From: Hoylesella shahii DSM 15611 = JCM 12083
GTDB taxonomy: Bacteria; Bacteroidota; Bacteroidia; Bacteroidales; Bacteroidaceae
NCBI RefSeq assembly: GCF_000613445.1
Contig: NZ_BAIZ01000003.1
Coordinates: 60,037 to 124,036 of the forward strand
Length of the DNA: 64,000 bases
Direction: 5' to 3'
Shown here in pieces: positions 21,252 to 29,383 of the stretch (its first letter is position 1; every line of letters starts with the position of its first letter). Under the pieces are notes generated by a model. The model was not told where the DNA came from. It did no database searches and worked only from the letters and a program-made list of their open reading frames with translations. A program made the position numbers and the translations under genes.

Positions 21252-21920
21252 TTATTCAATTTTATTAATATCCACTCCTTCGTATTCGTCCATAAATTGA
21301 AGCAGAAAGTTGTCGTACACTTTCTTCTTCAGCTTTAAGTCAATAGTGACCACTAGCAAGTGTTTGCCATCGCCCAAAACCTTTTCTTGCATTTCGTAGC
21401 TAGCAATGTTCATATTCTTAGCCTTCATATCTTGCAGCACCGCTTTTATTTCGTTGCGCGTTGAAGCCGAAATAGTGAGCAATATGTGACGCGTACCTAT
21501 CTTACGCAATATCAAATGCAGGGCTTCAAGACATATCAACACCATCACAGTGGCCGAAGTGGCCAAAGCAAACATACCAGAGCCACATGTTAAACCAATG
21601 GCAGAGGTAACCCAAAGACCAGCAGCAGTGGTTAGTCCATGCACCACATGCTTCTGAAAAATGATGATACCTGCACCAATAAAGCCGATGCCAGTAACTA
21701 CTTGCGAAGCAATACGCGAAGGGTCGAGCGACACGTTGGTAGCCTCTTGCAAAATATTATCAAAGCCCGAGTGCGACAATATCATGAACAAGGCACTGCC
21801 TAACGACACCAAAAAGTGGGTTCTAAACCCTGCTTCTTTAGCCCTATACTCGCGCTCTAGGCCAATAGTTCCGCCCAGCAAGCCAGCAATAAAAATTCTA
21901 AGTGCAAAATCTAAGTCCAT
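21252..21920 (-). CDS. MgtC/SapB family membrane protein
   Basis: 222 residues. The N-terminal 130 residues contain the MgtC-type membrane domain: LGGTIGLEREYRAKEAGFRT near 15, then TGIGFIGAGIIIFQK near 80, with four or five membrane segments. The C-terminal part (from about 150) is a soluble ACT-like domain (ILLTISASTRNEIKAVLQDM). MgtC proteins modulate F-ATPase and magnesium or phosphate homeostasis in other bacteria; the role here is not known. 13 bp downstream of the NusG-like gene. Confidence 0.92.
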   Translation of the reverse strand: MDLDFALRIFIAGLLGGTIGLEREYRAKEAGFRTHFLVSLGSALFMILSHSGFDNILQEATNVSLDPSRIASQVVTGIGFIGAGIIIFQKHVVHGLTTAAGLWVTSAIGLTCGSGMFALATSATVMVLICLEALHLILRKIGTRHILLTISASTRNEIKAVLQDMKAKNMNIASYEMQEKVLGDGKHLLVVTIDLKLKKKVYDNFLLQFMDEYEGVDINKIE

Positions 21921-21933
21921 TATTTCATCGGTT

Positions 21934-22548
21934 TTATTGTTCTTCTAAAGGCACACAACACCAGCGACTCACCTTAATCATCACTCCCATTTCGGGAACT
22001 TCTTTTAGCAAGAAATATTTTTTGCTGCTTCGCACCAGTCGTCCTGTTAGTCCTTTTAGTGGTCCATGTTTCACCATAACGGGTGTTCCGCTCTTCAATT
22101 TAGCTTCGCTTGCCGTAAGAAACTTGCGCATCTCTATTTCAGGACTACACATCAACATAAAATCCAGCATCTGCTTAGAGGGTATTTCATAATAAGCGCC
22201 AGTAGTTTTATCTTTCTTTATCACCGACATTTTAAATCTAGCCTCAGCAAAAATGCGCTTTAGTGCTGGTTCTTCCTGGCTTTTCTTAATAAATACGAGG
22301 TTAAACACCACGGGCTTAAACACGGGTTTGCCGTCGTTGTCGATTGTTTTCTGCTCGCTACATTCCATGGGTACAAAACAAGTAAGTCCTGCTCCGCTGA
22401 AATAATTGAGTGCTTCGTTCAGACGCAATGAAAACAAACGCACGGCATACCACGGGTATCCGTCGCCCGCTAATTCGTGGGGTGATGGAAATTCGTCAGT
22501 GGCTAATATCTCGTTACTCTCTTTTCCAATCATGGATGTGCTGTGCAT
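21934..22548 (-). CDS. UpxY-type NusG paralog (transcription antiterminator)
   Basis: 204 residues from ATG 22548, chosen because a complete promoter lies just upstream and the longer frame has no family features. The NusG N-terminal domain begins at WYAVRLFSLRLNEALNYF and includes CFVPMEC; a KOW-type segment is VMVKHGPLKGLTGRLVRSSKKYF near 160. UpxY proteins of Bacteroidales normally start capsular polysaccharide operons and let RNA polymerase read through terminators in their leaders. Here the gene heads an operon with mgtC-like, nitroreductase, DUF2520, kdsC and maf genes, with no polysaccharide locus in view. It may act on a distant locus. Confidence 0.85.
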   Translation of the reverse strand: MHSTSMIGKESNEILATDEFPSPHELAGDGYPWYAVRLFSLRLNEALNYFSGAGLTCFVPMECSEQKTIDNDGKPVFKPVVFNLVFIKKSQEEPALKRIFAEARFKMSVIKKDKTTGAYYEIPSKQMLDFMLMCSPEIEMRKFLTASEAKLKSGTPVMVKHGPLKGLTGRLVRSSKKYFLLKEVPEMGVMIKVSRWCCVPLEEQ

Positions 22549-22566
22549 GTCAGTGCTTTTAATCTG

Positions 22567-22597
22567 CAAATATAAATAAAAATCCAACTTATTGCAA
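22567..22597 (-). promoter_or_regulatory. Promoter of the NusG-paralog/kdsC/maf operon
   Basis: Minus strand: TTG (22597-22595), 20-bp spacer, TATATTTG (22574-22567). The ATG is 18 nt past the -7 element, giving a leader of only about 12 nt. Confidence 0.75.
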
Positions 22598-22996
22598 CCT
22601 TTTTGCCAGAAAAAGCGCTGTTTGACAGACGAAAAATCGAACAACTGCTCTTCTTCATCCAACCACGCAAATATATATTGGTGCTAATAGGCATGAACAT
22701 CACTCTATTGAGTATGCCTTCTATCACACACGCGCATTAAAATTCTTAACTCAATACTACCTCTTGTCACAAAATTTCTGTGCGATAAAAACAACAATAA
22801 AGTCAGCTAAAACGAAGGATGTGATGCTGTGTGACTCGTATGCACCAATCAAACATTAATCCAAGCGTAATTACTTCGCGCTAACAAACACAGCATAAAT
22901 CACTATCTATCAACAAAAAACATCATACTGAATAGTCCCATTACAATTAAAAGAACGAGTAATTATTTTTATCTTGTGTAAAAAATACGCATTTTG
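22598..22996. other. Divergent intergenic region
   Basis: About 400 bp between two divergent promoters. No gene, repeat or hairpin recognised. Confidence 0.4.
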
Positions 22997-23028
22997 TTTG
23001 GGTATATAAAAAACAATTCATAACTTTG
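22997..23028 (+). promoter_or_regulatory. Promoter of the Nudix gene
   Basis: TTTG at 22997-23000, 20-bp spacer, TAACTTTG at 23021-23028, 28 bp before the ATG. Confidence 0.8.
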
Positions 23029-23055
23029 CAGTGTAAATAATACACTAGTTTAATT

Positions 23056-23748
23056 ATGGAAGAGTTAAAGTATTGCTACAAATACCCACACCCGGCAGTA
23101 ACAACCGATAGTGTTATATTTGGTTTCGATGGCACAAAGCTAAAGGTTTTGCTCATTGAGCGCGGTCAAGAACCACATAAAGCCAGGTGGGCATTCCCAG
23201 GTGGTTTCGTTCGTATGGACGAATCATGTGAAGAAGGTGCGCTACGCGAACTGCAAGAAGAAACAAATATGAACTGCTCGTATATGGAACAGTTTCGCAC
23301 TTACAGCAATCCCAACCGCGACCCGCGCGAAAGAGTAATTACAGTGGCTTATCTAGCATTGGTGAAAACGCAAGAAGTTCAGGCTGGAGACGATGCAAGT
23401 AAGGCGCAATGGTTCGACATTAACGAGGTTCCGCAACTGGCTTTCGACCACGATGTTATTCTTCGCGATGCACTGAAACATCTGCGCGAACGCATACATT
23501 TTCAACCTATAGGCTTTGAATTGCTGCCTGAGAAGTTCACCATGCGACAGCTTCAAAACCTATACGAGTCTATTCTCGATGTGCATTTCGACCGTGGTAA
23601 CTTCTCGAAAAAAATGCTCCACTTCAACATTCTCACACCCTTAGACGAAACTGTAAGGCCTACCCCAAAACGAGAAGCACGACTTTACCGCTTTAATAAA
23701 GAAAGCTACGACGATTTAAAACAGAAGGGATTTAGATTAGAGTTCTAG
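23056..23748 (+). CDS. Nudix hydrolase with C-terminal winged-helix domain (NrtR-like)
   Basis: 230 residues. The N-terminal Nudix domain (about 12-145) has an essentially complete Nudix box, GGFVRMDESCEEGALRELQE plus ET (residues about 55-76), with Thr in place of the usual Gly after EE. The C-terminal domain from about 155 (LLPEKFTMRQLQNLYESIL, then FDRGNFSKKML) is the winged-helix region seen in NrtR-type regulators of NAD metabolism, which sense ADP-ribose. NrtR regulators usually have a decayed Nudix box; here the catalytic Glu residues are kept, so both hydrolysis and DNA binding are possible. The next gene is an ADP-ribosylglycohydrolase, which fits an ADP-ribose theme. Confidence 0.88.
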   Translation: MEELKYCYKYPHPAVTTDSVIFGFDGTKLKVLLIERGQEPHKARWAFPGGFVRMDESCEEGALRELQEETNMNCSYMEQFRTYSNPNRDPRERVITVAYLALVKTQEVQAGDDASKAQWFDINEVPQLAFDHDVILRDALKHLRERIHFQPIGFELLPEKFTMRQLQNLYESILDVHFDRGNFSKKMLHFNILTPLDETVRPTPKREARLYRFNKESYDDLKQKGFRLEF

Positions 23749-23769
23749 TGTTAATGAATTATGCCACTT

Positions 23770-23862
23770 GTAGTTGACTATTTCACTGGATAATGTGTTG
23801 CTAGTTTACGAGATTTTGAGCCTCCGAGTTGATAAGTTGACATACAACCAAGTTGACAAGAC
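23770..23862 (+). repeat. Degenerate GAGTTGA-type repeat, copy A
   Basis: Contains repeated words of the form AGTTkAcrAG: TAGTTGACTA, TAGTTTACGAG, GAGTTGATAAGTTGAC and AAGTTGACAAG. The 27-bp stretch 23805-23831 matches 62730-62756 at 21 positions. Similar words occur at 37078-37133 (minus) and 43716-43765. Confidence 0.5.
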
Positions 23863-24001
23863 CGTGTTGTTGTGCGGTTTATCTTTCTCAAACTCACCCA
23901 AAGCCATCCCCCTAAATATTAAAGACCAAGCCTTTTCACTTCGACAATCAAAATGAAATAAATCGTAATATCACACAACCAAACAATAAAAACCAAACAA
24001 A

Positions 24002-25243
24002 ATGAAAGACCTACTTATAAGTGTGGCTGTTGGCGACATCGCTGGCATGCCCTACGAATTTGGCAATCGCACGAAGAATTACAATGATGTGCGGCTCTTA
24101 ACCGCCAAAAGCACATATACCGACGATACAGTATGCACCTTTGCATGCGCAGAATCGTTACTCAATCATACCGACATGGCCACTACACTTTGGTCAAGAT
24201 GCCGCATGGAGAAAGGGCGAGGCTATGGTGGACGCTTTCGCCAGTGGCTCAATCACCCCCATGTAACACCTGCATATAATTCGTTTGGCAATGGAAGTGC
24301 CATGCGCGTTGCTGCTGCGGGATTTATGGCTACCACCTCTAGCGAGTGCATTGACCTAGCAATCAGCACCGCCATGCCAACACATAATCACCCCGAAGGT
24401 TTAAAAGGGGCAGTGGCCACGGCCTTGGCCATATTCTATGGCATGCAAAGCAAAGGCAAAACCTTTATTCGCGAAAAAGTGTTAGACGTTTACTATCCAC
24501 AATGGTCGGGCTGTCTGTACAAAGACATACAACCCGATTACCGCTTCGACGAAACATGCCAAATATCCGTTCCTGCAGCATTGATTTGCTTTTTAGAAAG
24601 CAACGACTATACCAGCTGCATCAAATTGGCCATCGCTTTGGGTGGAGATGCCGACACGCTTGCGGCTATTGCTGGGCCTATTGCATACGCCCATTATAAG
24701 TATATACCAGAAGAACTGTTGAAAGATGCCAAAAACAAACTTCCAAAATGGATGCTCGATGTGAGTTATGCATTTGATGAACACGTTAATAATACCCTTC
24801 TAAACGTATCTCTTAAAACGCAAATTAAGCCCGCTAACGAACAAACACGTGTATATAATGGCATTAAACGCCCCCTTTTCACACCTGAAAAGATAACCAG
24901 CTTAAACTACGACGAGGTATTTGTGTTTGGTAGTAATAGTGAAGGCATGCATTGGGGTGGCGCTGCACGCACAGCTTACCAACATTTTGGCGCCATCATG
25001 GGCGTAAGTGTGGGCATACAAGGACAAAGTTACGCCATTCCCACCATGGAAGGTGGCTTAGAAAGCATTCGGCACTTCGTTAACGAGTTTATCCAATTTG
25101 CGAGACACAACAAACATTTATTCTTCTTTGTTACACGCATTGGCTGTGGCTTTGCAGGATATACAGACAATGAGATTGCTCCTTTGTTTGTGGCAGCTCG
25201 CAATGAAGAGAATATTTGTTTACCCAAAACTTTCGTGAGCTAA
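24002..25243 (+). CDS. ADP-ribosylglycohydrolase with extra C-terminal domain
   Basis: 413 residues. Residues 1-265 are an ADP-ribosylglycohydrolase (DraG-type): VGDIAGMPYEF near 10, the metal ligands TDDT at 40-43, FGNGSAMRVAAAG near 96, HNHPEGLKGA near 128, and GGDADTLAAIAGPIAYA at 214-230. It should remove ADP-ribose from proteins or small acceptors. Residues about 300-413 form a second domain (VFVFGSNSEGMHWGGAARTA, YAIPTMEGGLESI, FVTRIGCGFAGY) resembling the A1S_2505-type phage/bacterial domain; its activity is unknown to me. The cytosolic protein follows the NrtR-like gene by 253 bp. Confidence 0.88.
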   Translation: MKDLLISVAVGDIAGMPYEFGNRTKNYNDVRLLTAKSTYTDDTVCTFACAESLLNHTDMATTLWSRCRMEKGRGYGGRFRQWLNHPHVTPAYNSFGNGSAMRVAAAGFMATTSSECIDLAISTAMPTHNHPEGLKGAVATALAIFYGMQSKGKTFIREKVLDVYYPQWSGCLYKDIQPDYRFDETCQISVPAALICFLESNDYTSCIKLAIALGGDADTLAAIAGPIAYAHYKYIPEELLKDAKNKLPKWMLDVSYAFDEHVNNTLLNVSLKTQIKPANEQTRVYNGIKRPLFTPEKITSLNYDEVFVFGSNSEGMHWGGAARTAYQHFGAIMGVSVGIQGQSYAIPTMEGGLESIRHFVNEFIQFARHNKHLFFFVTRIGCGFAGYTDNEIAPLFVAARNEENICLPKTFVS

Positions 25244-25281
25244 TTTTTCGTTAGGTATACCAACTAACCTTGTAGCCAACT

Positions 25282-25316
25282 AGCCTTTAGCCCTTTTTAC
25301 AAATGGGCTAAAGGCT
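25282..25316 (+). terminator. Terminator after the ADP-ribosylglycohydrolase gene
   Basis: Perfect 12-bp stem AGCCTTTAGCCC / GGGCTAAAGGCT with an 11-nt loop. Confidence 0.7.
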
Positions 25317-25331
25317 GCGCAATGATATAGC

Positions 25332-25449
25332 GTTTAACCCAAATAGGTGATTAGACCACAATGTTTCCAGAATTCTTGTTTTTGTGTTGTTTCCTAACAT
25401 CTTTTATTTTCTTGTCGGCAGTTTGTAGGTCTATGCAACTTAACCTAGC
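25332..25449 (+). repeat. Conserved block A, copy 2
   Basis: Plus-strand relative of 7020-6896 (minus strand), sharing three words of 17-19 identical bases in the same order and spacing. This copy lacks the second, inverted arm seen in locus 1. Followed after about 450 bp by the 22-bp array. Confidence 0.75.
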
Positions 25450-25905
25450 CCAAACATCTTTAAGAATAATACAAACAATATGTACTACAACTCACAAAAA
25501 ATGTACAGACCAAAACAAGCTATTAGGTCTAACATCTAAAGCCAAAGCATTTTGCTTATTTTGTAAAACTGTTATCCGTCTCCCATTTGTTAAATCGCAT
25601 ATTTTTTTTTACAAAACAGACTTAAAAATTTCCTCGTTCTAGAGAAATTCACCTGCTAAAAAGCATAGTTTAGCCCCATTTTCAACCTTTCTCACAATAT
25701 TTCCAAACCATTTTTTGAGCGAAAAACAGTATTTTGCACCTTTTTGCGCTTCTATTTGCTCACCTTTGCCTGAATTTTCGTCTTTACAAAACCCACTTTT
25801 AGTAGCTAAAAAGCCCTATTTTAGGCGGTTTCTGGTGCAGAAAATCTGCGTTTTTGCAAAATTATTGACTTTGTAAAGTGCGCCAAAATCGGCAAAAAGC
25901 AGCAT
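25450..25905 (+). other. Gene-free spacer of repeat locus 2
   Basis: No coding sequence. It includes pyrimidine-rich stretches and the words CCCACTTTTAGTAGCTAAAAAGCCC near 25792; a similar CCACTTTTAG...CTAAAA pattern lies beside the array of locus 3 (minus strand, near 62430-62460). Confidence 0.4.
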
Positions 25906-26059
25906 TTAGCCTTGCATTTTGCACCATTTAGCCTTGCGTTTTGCACGAGTTAGCACTGCATTTTGCACGAGTTAGCACTGCGTTTTGCACGAGTTAGCAC
26001 TGCGTTTTGTAGGAGTTAGCACTGCGTTTTGTTACAAATAGCCTAAAATTTCGAATAAA
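25906..26059 (+). repeat. 22-bp phased repeat array, locus 2
   Basis: Seven units, TTAGC (last one ATAGC) at 25906, 25928, 25950, 25972, 25994, 26016 and 26038, exactly 22 bp apart. The consensus is TTAGCmyTGCGTTTTGCACGAG. It is the reverse complement of the unit at 6268-6399. Since 22 is not a multiple of three and stops occur, it is not a coding repeat. Confidence 0.88.
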
Positions 26060-26610
26060 ACACCTCTAAACTAGTCGAAATTTCGGTTTATCAACATTCA
26101 CGCTCGAAGTATGTATTTCAACTCGTAAAACCTCCGCGAGAATCGATTATTTGCAAGCGAGCGGACTGTTGGTGAGAAAAAAGCCAGCCACAATGTTAAA
26201 AAACCAACTGTTTATTTTACATTTTAAAAATATCTCTCCAATTTAAAGCCCTAACAAAGCAAGGAAAAATCAGAAATAAAGGTAATTTTGTTAGCAACTG
26301 GAGACAATACATTGCGTTATTGGTAGAAGTAAACAAGTGCATGGAAACAGAAAACAACTAGAGAAGCACATATTGGCAAATGAGATTTAGCCTTAAGGCA
26401 GAGAATACACCCTAAATCTGCTCCTAAACGGATAAATACTTAGATATTAAGGCATTCTGAGATGCTTGTATAGCGAGGCATACATCCATCGTTTACTTGT
26501 AAGCTACAACATCAATGTTACCAAGAAGCCCTCGTCAAAAGCCACAAAAAGTGCAAGTTGCCAGTGCTGTTAAAGCCCCACAACTTGCACTTATCACATT
26601 TCTAAAGCCC
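26060..26610. other. Gene-free flank of repeat locus 2
   Basis: About 550 bp with no recognised gene, downstream of the winged-helix gene that ends at 26611. No tRNA or insertion-sequence end seen. Confidence 0.4.
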
Positions 26611-26895
26611 TTACTTACTAATATAATCTTTCAATGCGTCTACGTATTGGACAAAAGCCTTTCGACCTTGAGCGGTAATGCGGCAAACAGTTCGCGGTCG
26701 TTTGCCTTCAAAACCCTTCTCCACTTCAATATATCCAGCCTGACTTAATTTATCAATTTGCACACTGAGATTACCCGCCGTGGCTTCTGTTCGCTCTTTT
26801 AAGTAAACGAAGTCGGCCTCATCCAGTCCCACGAGCAAAGAGATTATGGCCAACCGAAGTTGCGAATGCAACAACGGGTCTAATTCCCTAAACAT
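26611..26895 (-). CDS. Winged-helix transcriptional regulator
   Basis: 94 residues. Resembles the HTH_34 / MarR-like single-domain winged-helix family: LLHSQLRLAIISLLVGLDEADFVYLKERTEATAGNLSVQIDKL places the recognition helix near residues 35-52, followed by the wing GYIEVEKGFEGKRPRTVCRI. It overlaps the preceding membrane-protein gene by 8 bp, so both are one operon. Two GTTTA-n5-TAAAC palindromes sit in and just after the operon promoter; I infer that this protein binds them and represses its own operon. Confidence 0.88.
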   Translation of the reverse strand: MFRELDPLLHSQLRLAIISLLVGLDEADFVYLKERTEATAGNLSVQIDKLSQAGYIEVEKGFEGKRPRTVCRITAQGRKAFVQYVDALKDYISK

Positions 26896-27499
26896 TTTTT
26901 ATCTCTTTTACGTTAAGCAAATGACCTGGTATTATCATATTAAACACCGAGGCTACACCAAAAAGCAAATGCCACCACACGCTAGGGGGGCCAAATAGCA
27001 GGCTGTTTAGCATGTAGAACGAGACGATTGCAGAAACCAATGGCAGATAGGTTATGCCATGATTGCGAACAATTACGCCCGTCATCGAGGTGCCAACACT
27101 CACAAACAAGAGTGAGAAGGGCATCATAAGCGACATGTCGGTGCTATGGGTAATGAAGGCAGAAACCAACAAATATACCGTAGAAAGGCAAAACATCACC
27201 CCCACAACAATCCAACCACTATTGATGGCACGGTCGATATAGGTTACCACCTTTGGCTTTTTAGACTTCCACGACACAATGCCCCAACACAAAAACATGA
27301 GCCACCACAGTCCCGAAAACTGATTGTTATGGGTTAACTTAACACAGGCGAACACCACTATACTAAGAACAAATGCGAAATAACCAAAATAGAGAAATCG
27401 GTTTCCGCGACCTACTTCGAGGTTTTCTTTCGTCGACTCTATCATCCGAGCAATCAGTTCCAAACTCTCTTGCTCGTTAATTTTCTTCTCTTCCATCAC
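26888..27499 (-). CDS. Six-segment membrane protein of unknown function
   Basis: 203 residues. An N-terminal cytoplasmic helix (EEKKINEQESLELIARMIES) is followed by about six hydrophobic segments, among them FLYFGYFAFVLSIVVFACV, GLWWLMFLCWGIVSW, WIVVGVMFCLSTVYLLVSAF, MPFSLLFVSVGTSMTGVIV and HLLFGVASVFNMII. No transporter motif is visible. It is the first gene of the two-gene operon with the winged-helix regulator, a common Bacteroidetes pairing in which the regulator controls the membrane protein. Confidence 0.8.
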   Translation of the reverse strand: MMEEKKINEQESLELIARMIESTKENLEVGRGNRFLYFGYFAFVLSIVVFACVKLTHNNQFSGLWWLMFLCWGIVSWKSKKPKVVTYIDRAINSGWIVVGVMFCLSTVYLLVSAFITHSTDMSLMMPFSLLFVSVGTSMTGVIVRNHGITYLPLVSAIVSFYMLNSLLFGPPSVWWHLLFGVASVFNMIIPGHLLNVKEIKNV

Positions 27500-27586
27500 T
27501 CATAATTTTTTAAAGTTACACTTCTTTTGAACGCCTTTCCCACTAATAAGCTTCGGCCGATTAGCCATTCGTAGGACGATAAACAA

Positions 27587-27601
27587 GTTTACGTTATAAA
27601 C
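27587..27601. promoter_or_regulatory. Putative operator O2 (GTTTA-n5-TAAAC)
   Basis: Palindrome; on the minus strand AAGTTTATAACGTAAACTT has perfect 7-bp arms. About 50 bp downstream of the expected transcription start of the membrane-protein operon. Confidence 0.65.
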
Positions 27602-27654
27602 TTTGTGGCGAAAAAAAAATATTGGAACGCACCTTTTAGGAACTATTTCCACTG

Positions 27655-27685
27655 CAAAGATAAATAAGTTTATAATGTAAACCAA
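27655..27685 (-). promoter_or_regulatory. Promoter of the membrane-protein/regulator operon
   Basis: Minus strand: TTG (27685-27683), exactly 20 bp, then TATCTTTG (27662-27655). Operator O1 fills most of the spacer. The leader is about 150 nt. Confidence 0.75.
27668..27682. promoter_or_regulatory. Putative operator O1 within the promoter spacer
   Basis: GTTTATAATGTAAAC on the plus strand, 14 of 15 bases identical to the reverse complement of O2. Located between the -33 and -7 elements, a position where bound protein would block RNA polymerase. Confidence 0.7.
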
Positions 27686-27966
27686 GTGTTTTACGAAGAA
27701 AATACCATACAAATGTAAAGATTTAACATTTCGACAGTCATTAAGGAGAATTGTAAGGAAGAAGAAAACAATCTCACAACACCAACAATTGCACATCTCA
27801 ACACTTTCTGCCGACAAAACTTGCGCACTCGTCTGAATATGGCTAACTTCGCACATTGAAACGGGCAAGCCTTGTAAAGGCACTCCAGACTGTTAGCACC
27901 GTGAGCGAAATAAGCACGCATTAGCCCTTTGAAATAGGCGAGCAATAGCCCTTTAAAATAAAGCAA

Positions 27967-29286
27967 ATGAAACCACGCGACAAAGAAATACTCAACATTG
28001 CCATACCCTCTATCGTGTCTAACATCACCGTTCCACTGCTCGGAATGGTGGATGTGGCCATCATGGGCCATCTTGGTAATGCAGCATACATCGGTGCTAT
28101 TGCCGTGGGCAGCATGATTTTCAATGTTACCTATTGGCTGTTTGGATTTTTGCGAATGGGAACAAGCGGTATGACCTCGCAAGCATACGGAGCGCGAAAC
28201 CATGAAGAGGTGACCAAACTACTTCTTCGTTCTCAGCTTATCGGTCTGCTTATCGCCCTCGCCATCATCCTTTTGCAATACCCCATCGCACAAGGCGCAT
28301 TGTTCTTGATGCGGCCCACAGCCGAAATCAGCCAAATGGCACAACGCTATTTCGAGGTCTGCATATGGGGCGCACCTGCCATGTTGGGGCTATATGGTTT
28401 TATGGGATGGTTCATTGGCATGCAAAACACGCGCATACCCATGTTTATCTCCATCATGCAAAACGTGGTAAACATCTGCGTTAGTTTGGTGTTAGTGCTG
28501 TTTGCCGGTATGAATATCGAGGGTGTTGCCATCGGAACACTGGTTGCACAGTGGTCGGGGATGCTCGCTGCCGTTGTTTTTTTCTTGGCGCATTATCGAC
28601 CAAAGCTTCGCCTTCATTTTAACATGAAGGGTGTAATTACGCAGTCGGCCATGACCTCTTTCTTTAAAGTAAACCGTGATATATTTCTGCGCACCCTCTT
28701 TCTAGTGTCCGTTAACTTCTTCTTTACATCTGCAGGAGCTGCTCAAGGCACAATGATGTTGGCTGTTAACACCCTTCTGCTTCAACTTCATACCATCTTT
28801 TCTTATTTCATGGATGGCTTTGCTTATGCGGGCGAGGCCGTTGGTGGCAAATATTATGGTGCAAAAAACAAGTTTGCTTTCAACGATACCATCCGTCGCT
28901 TGTTTGTTTGGGGCGGTGCGATGGTACTTGCATTCACCTTATTATATGCGCTGGGTGGGCGTGGTTTTCTTGCGTTGCTCACTAACGACCAACAAGTGAT
29001 AATCTCTGCCCTACCTTATTTTGGTTGGACCATCGCCCTTCCACTTGCAGGCATGGCCGCATTTGTATGGGATGGTGTTTTTATTGGCATTACAGCCACG
29101 CGCGGAATGCTCACCTCGTCGGCCATATCCGCCTTGCTATTCTTTGCCACTTTCTACCTGTTAAGGCCTTTTCTTGGCAACCATGCTTTGTGGTTGGCCT
29201 TTATTCTCTATCTTGCCAGTCGTGGATGGATACAAACTTACCTCTTCAAACGCATTGATGGCGTGAGAACTTTGCAGCAAATGTAA
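27967..29286 (+). CDS. MATE family efflux transporter
   Basis: 439 residues with the 12 membrane segments of a MATE/DinF-type exporter, which moves drugs or metabolites out using Na+ or H+. Typical features are IAIPSIVSNITVPLLGMVDV at the start, FGFLRMGTSGMTSQAYGARN near 59, and the second-half equivalents (FMDGFAYAGEAVGGKYYGAK near 281). There is no signal peptide and the length is normal. Divergent from the winged-helix operon; no clear promoter of its own. The 70 bp before the start contain three imperfect TTAGC-led repeats. Confidence 0.95.
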   Translation: MKPRDKEILNIAIPSIVSNITVPLLGMVDVAIMGHLGNAAYIGAIAVGSMIFNVTYWLFGFLRMGTSGMTSQAYGARNHEEVTKLLLRSQLIGLLIALAIILLQYPIAQGALFLMRPTAEISQMAQRYFEVCIWGAPAMLGLYGFMGWFIGMQNTRIPMFISIMQNVVNICVSLVLVLFAGMNIEGVAIGTLVAQWSGMLAAVVFFLAHYRPKLRLHFNMKGVITQSAMTSFFKVNRDIFLRTLFLVSVNFFFTSAGAAQGTMMLAVNTLLLQLHTIFSYFMDGFAYAGEAVGGKYYGAKNKFAFNDTIRRLFVWGGAMVLAFTLLYALGGRGFLALLTNDQQVIISALPYFGWTIALPLAGMAAFVWDGVFIGITATRGMLTSSAISALLFFATFYLLRPFLGNHALWLAFILYLASRGWIQTYLFKRIDGVRTLQQM

Positions 29287-29317
29287 TACACTAATAGAAG
29301 AAAAGAGAAAAAAGAAA

Positions 29318-29354
29318 CATCCCCCTTATTGACCACTGGCCAATAAGGGGGATG
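29318..29354. terminator. Bidirectional terminator
   Basis: Perfect 14-bp stem CATCCCCCTTATTG / CAATAAGGGGGATG between the convergent MATE and zinc-ribbon genes, preceded by an A-rich stretch. Confidence 0.8.
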
Positions 29355-29383
29355 CACATTAGTAGGTGTACGTCTATTACCCA

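Noticed and set aside
25906..26059. CRISPR array
   Set aside because: Units follow each other without unique spacers and no cas gene is present.
27893..27966. Fourth member of the TTAGC repeat family before the MATE gene
   Set aside because: Three TTAGC-led words are spaced 28 and 24 bp, not 22, and lack the GCGTTTTGC core.
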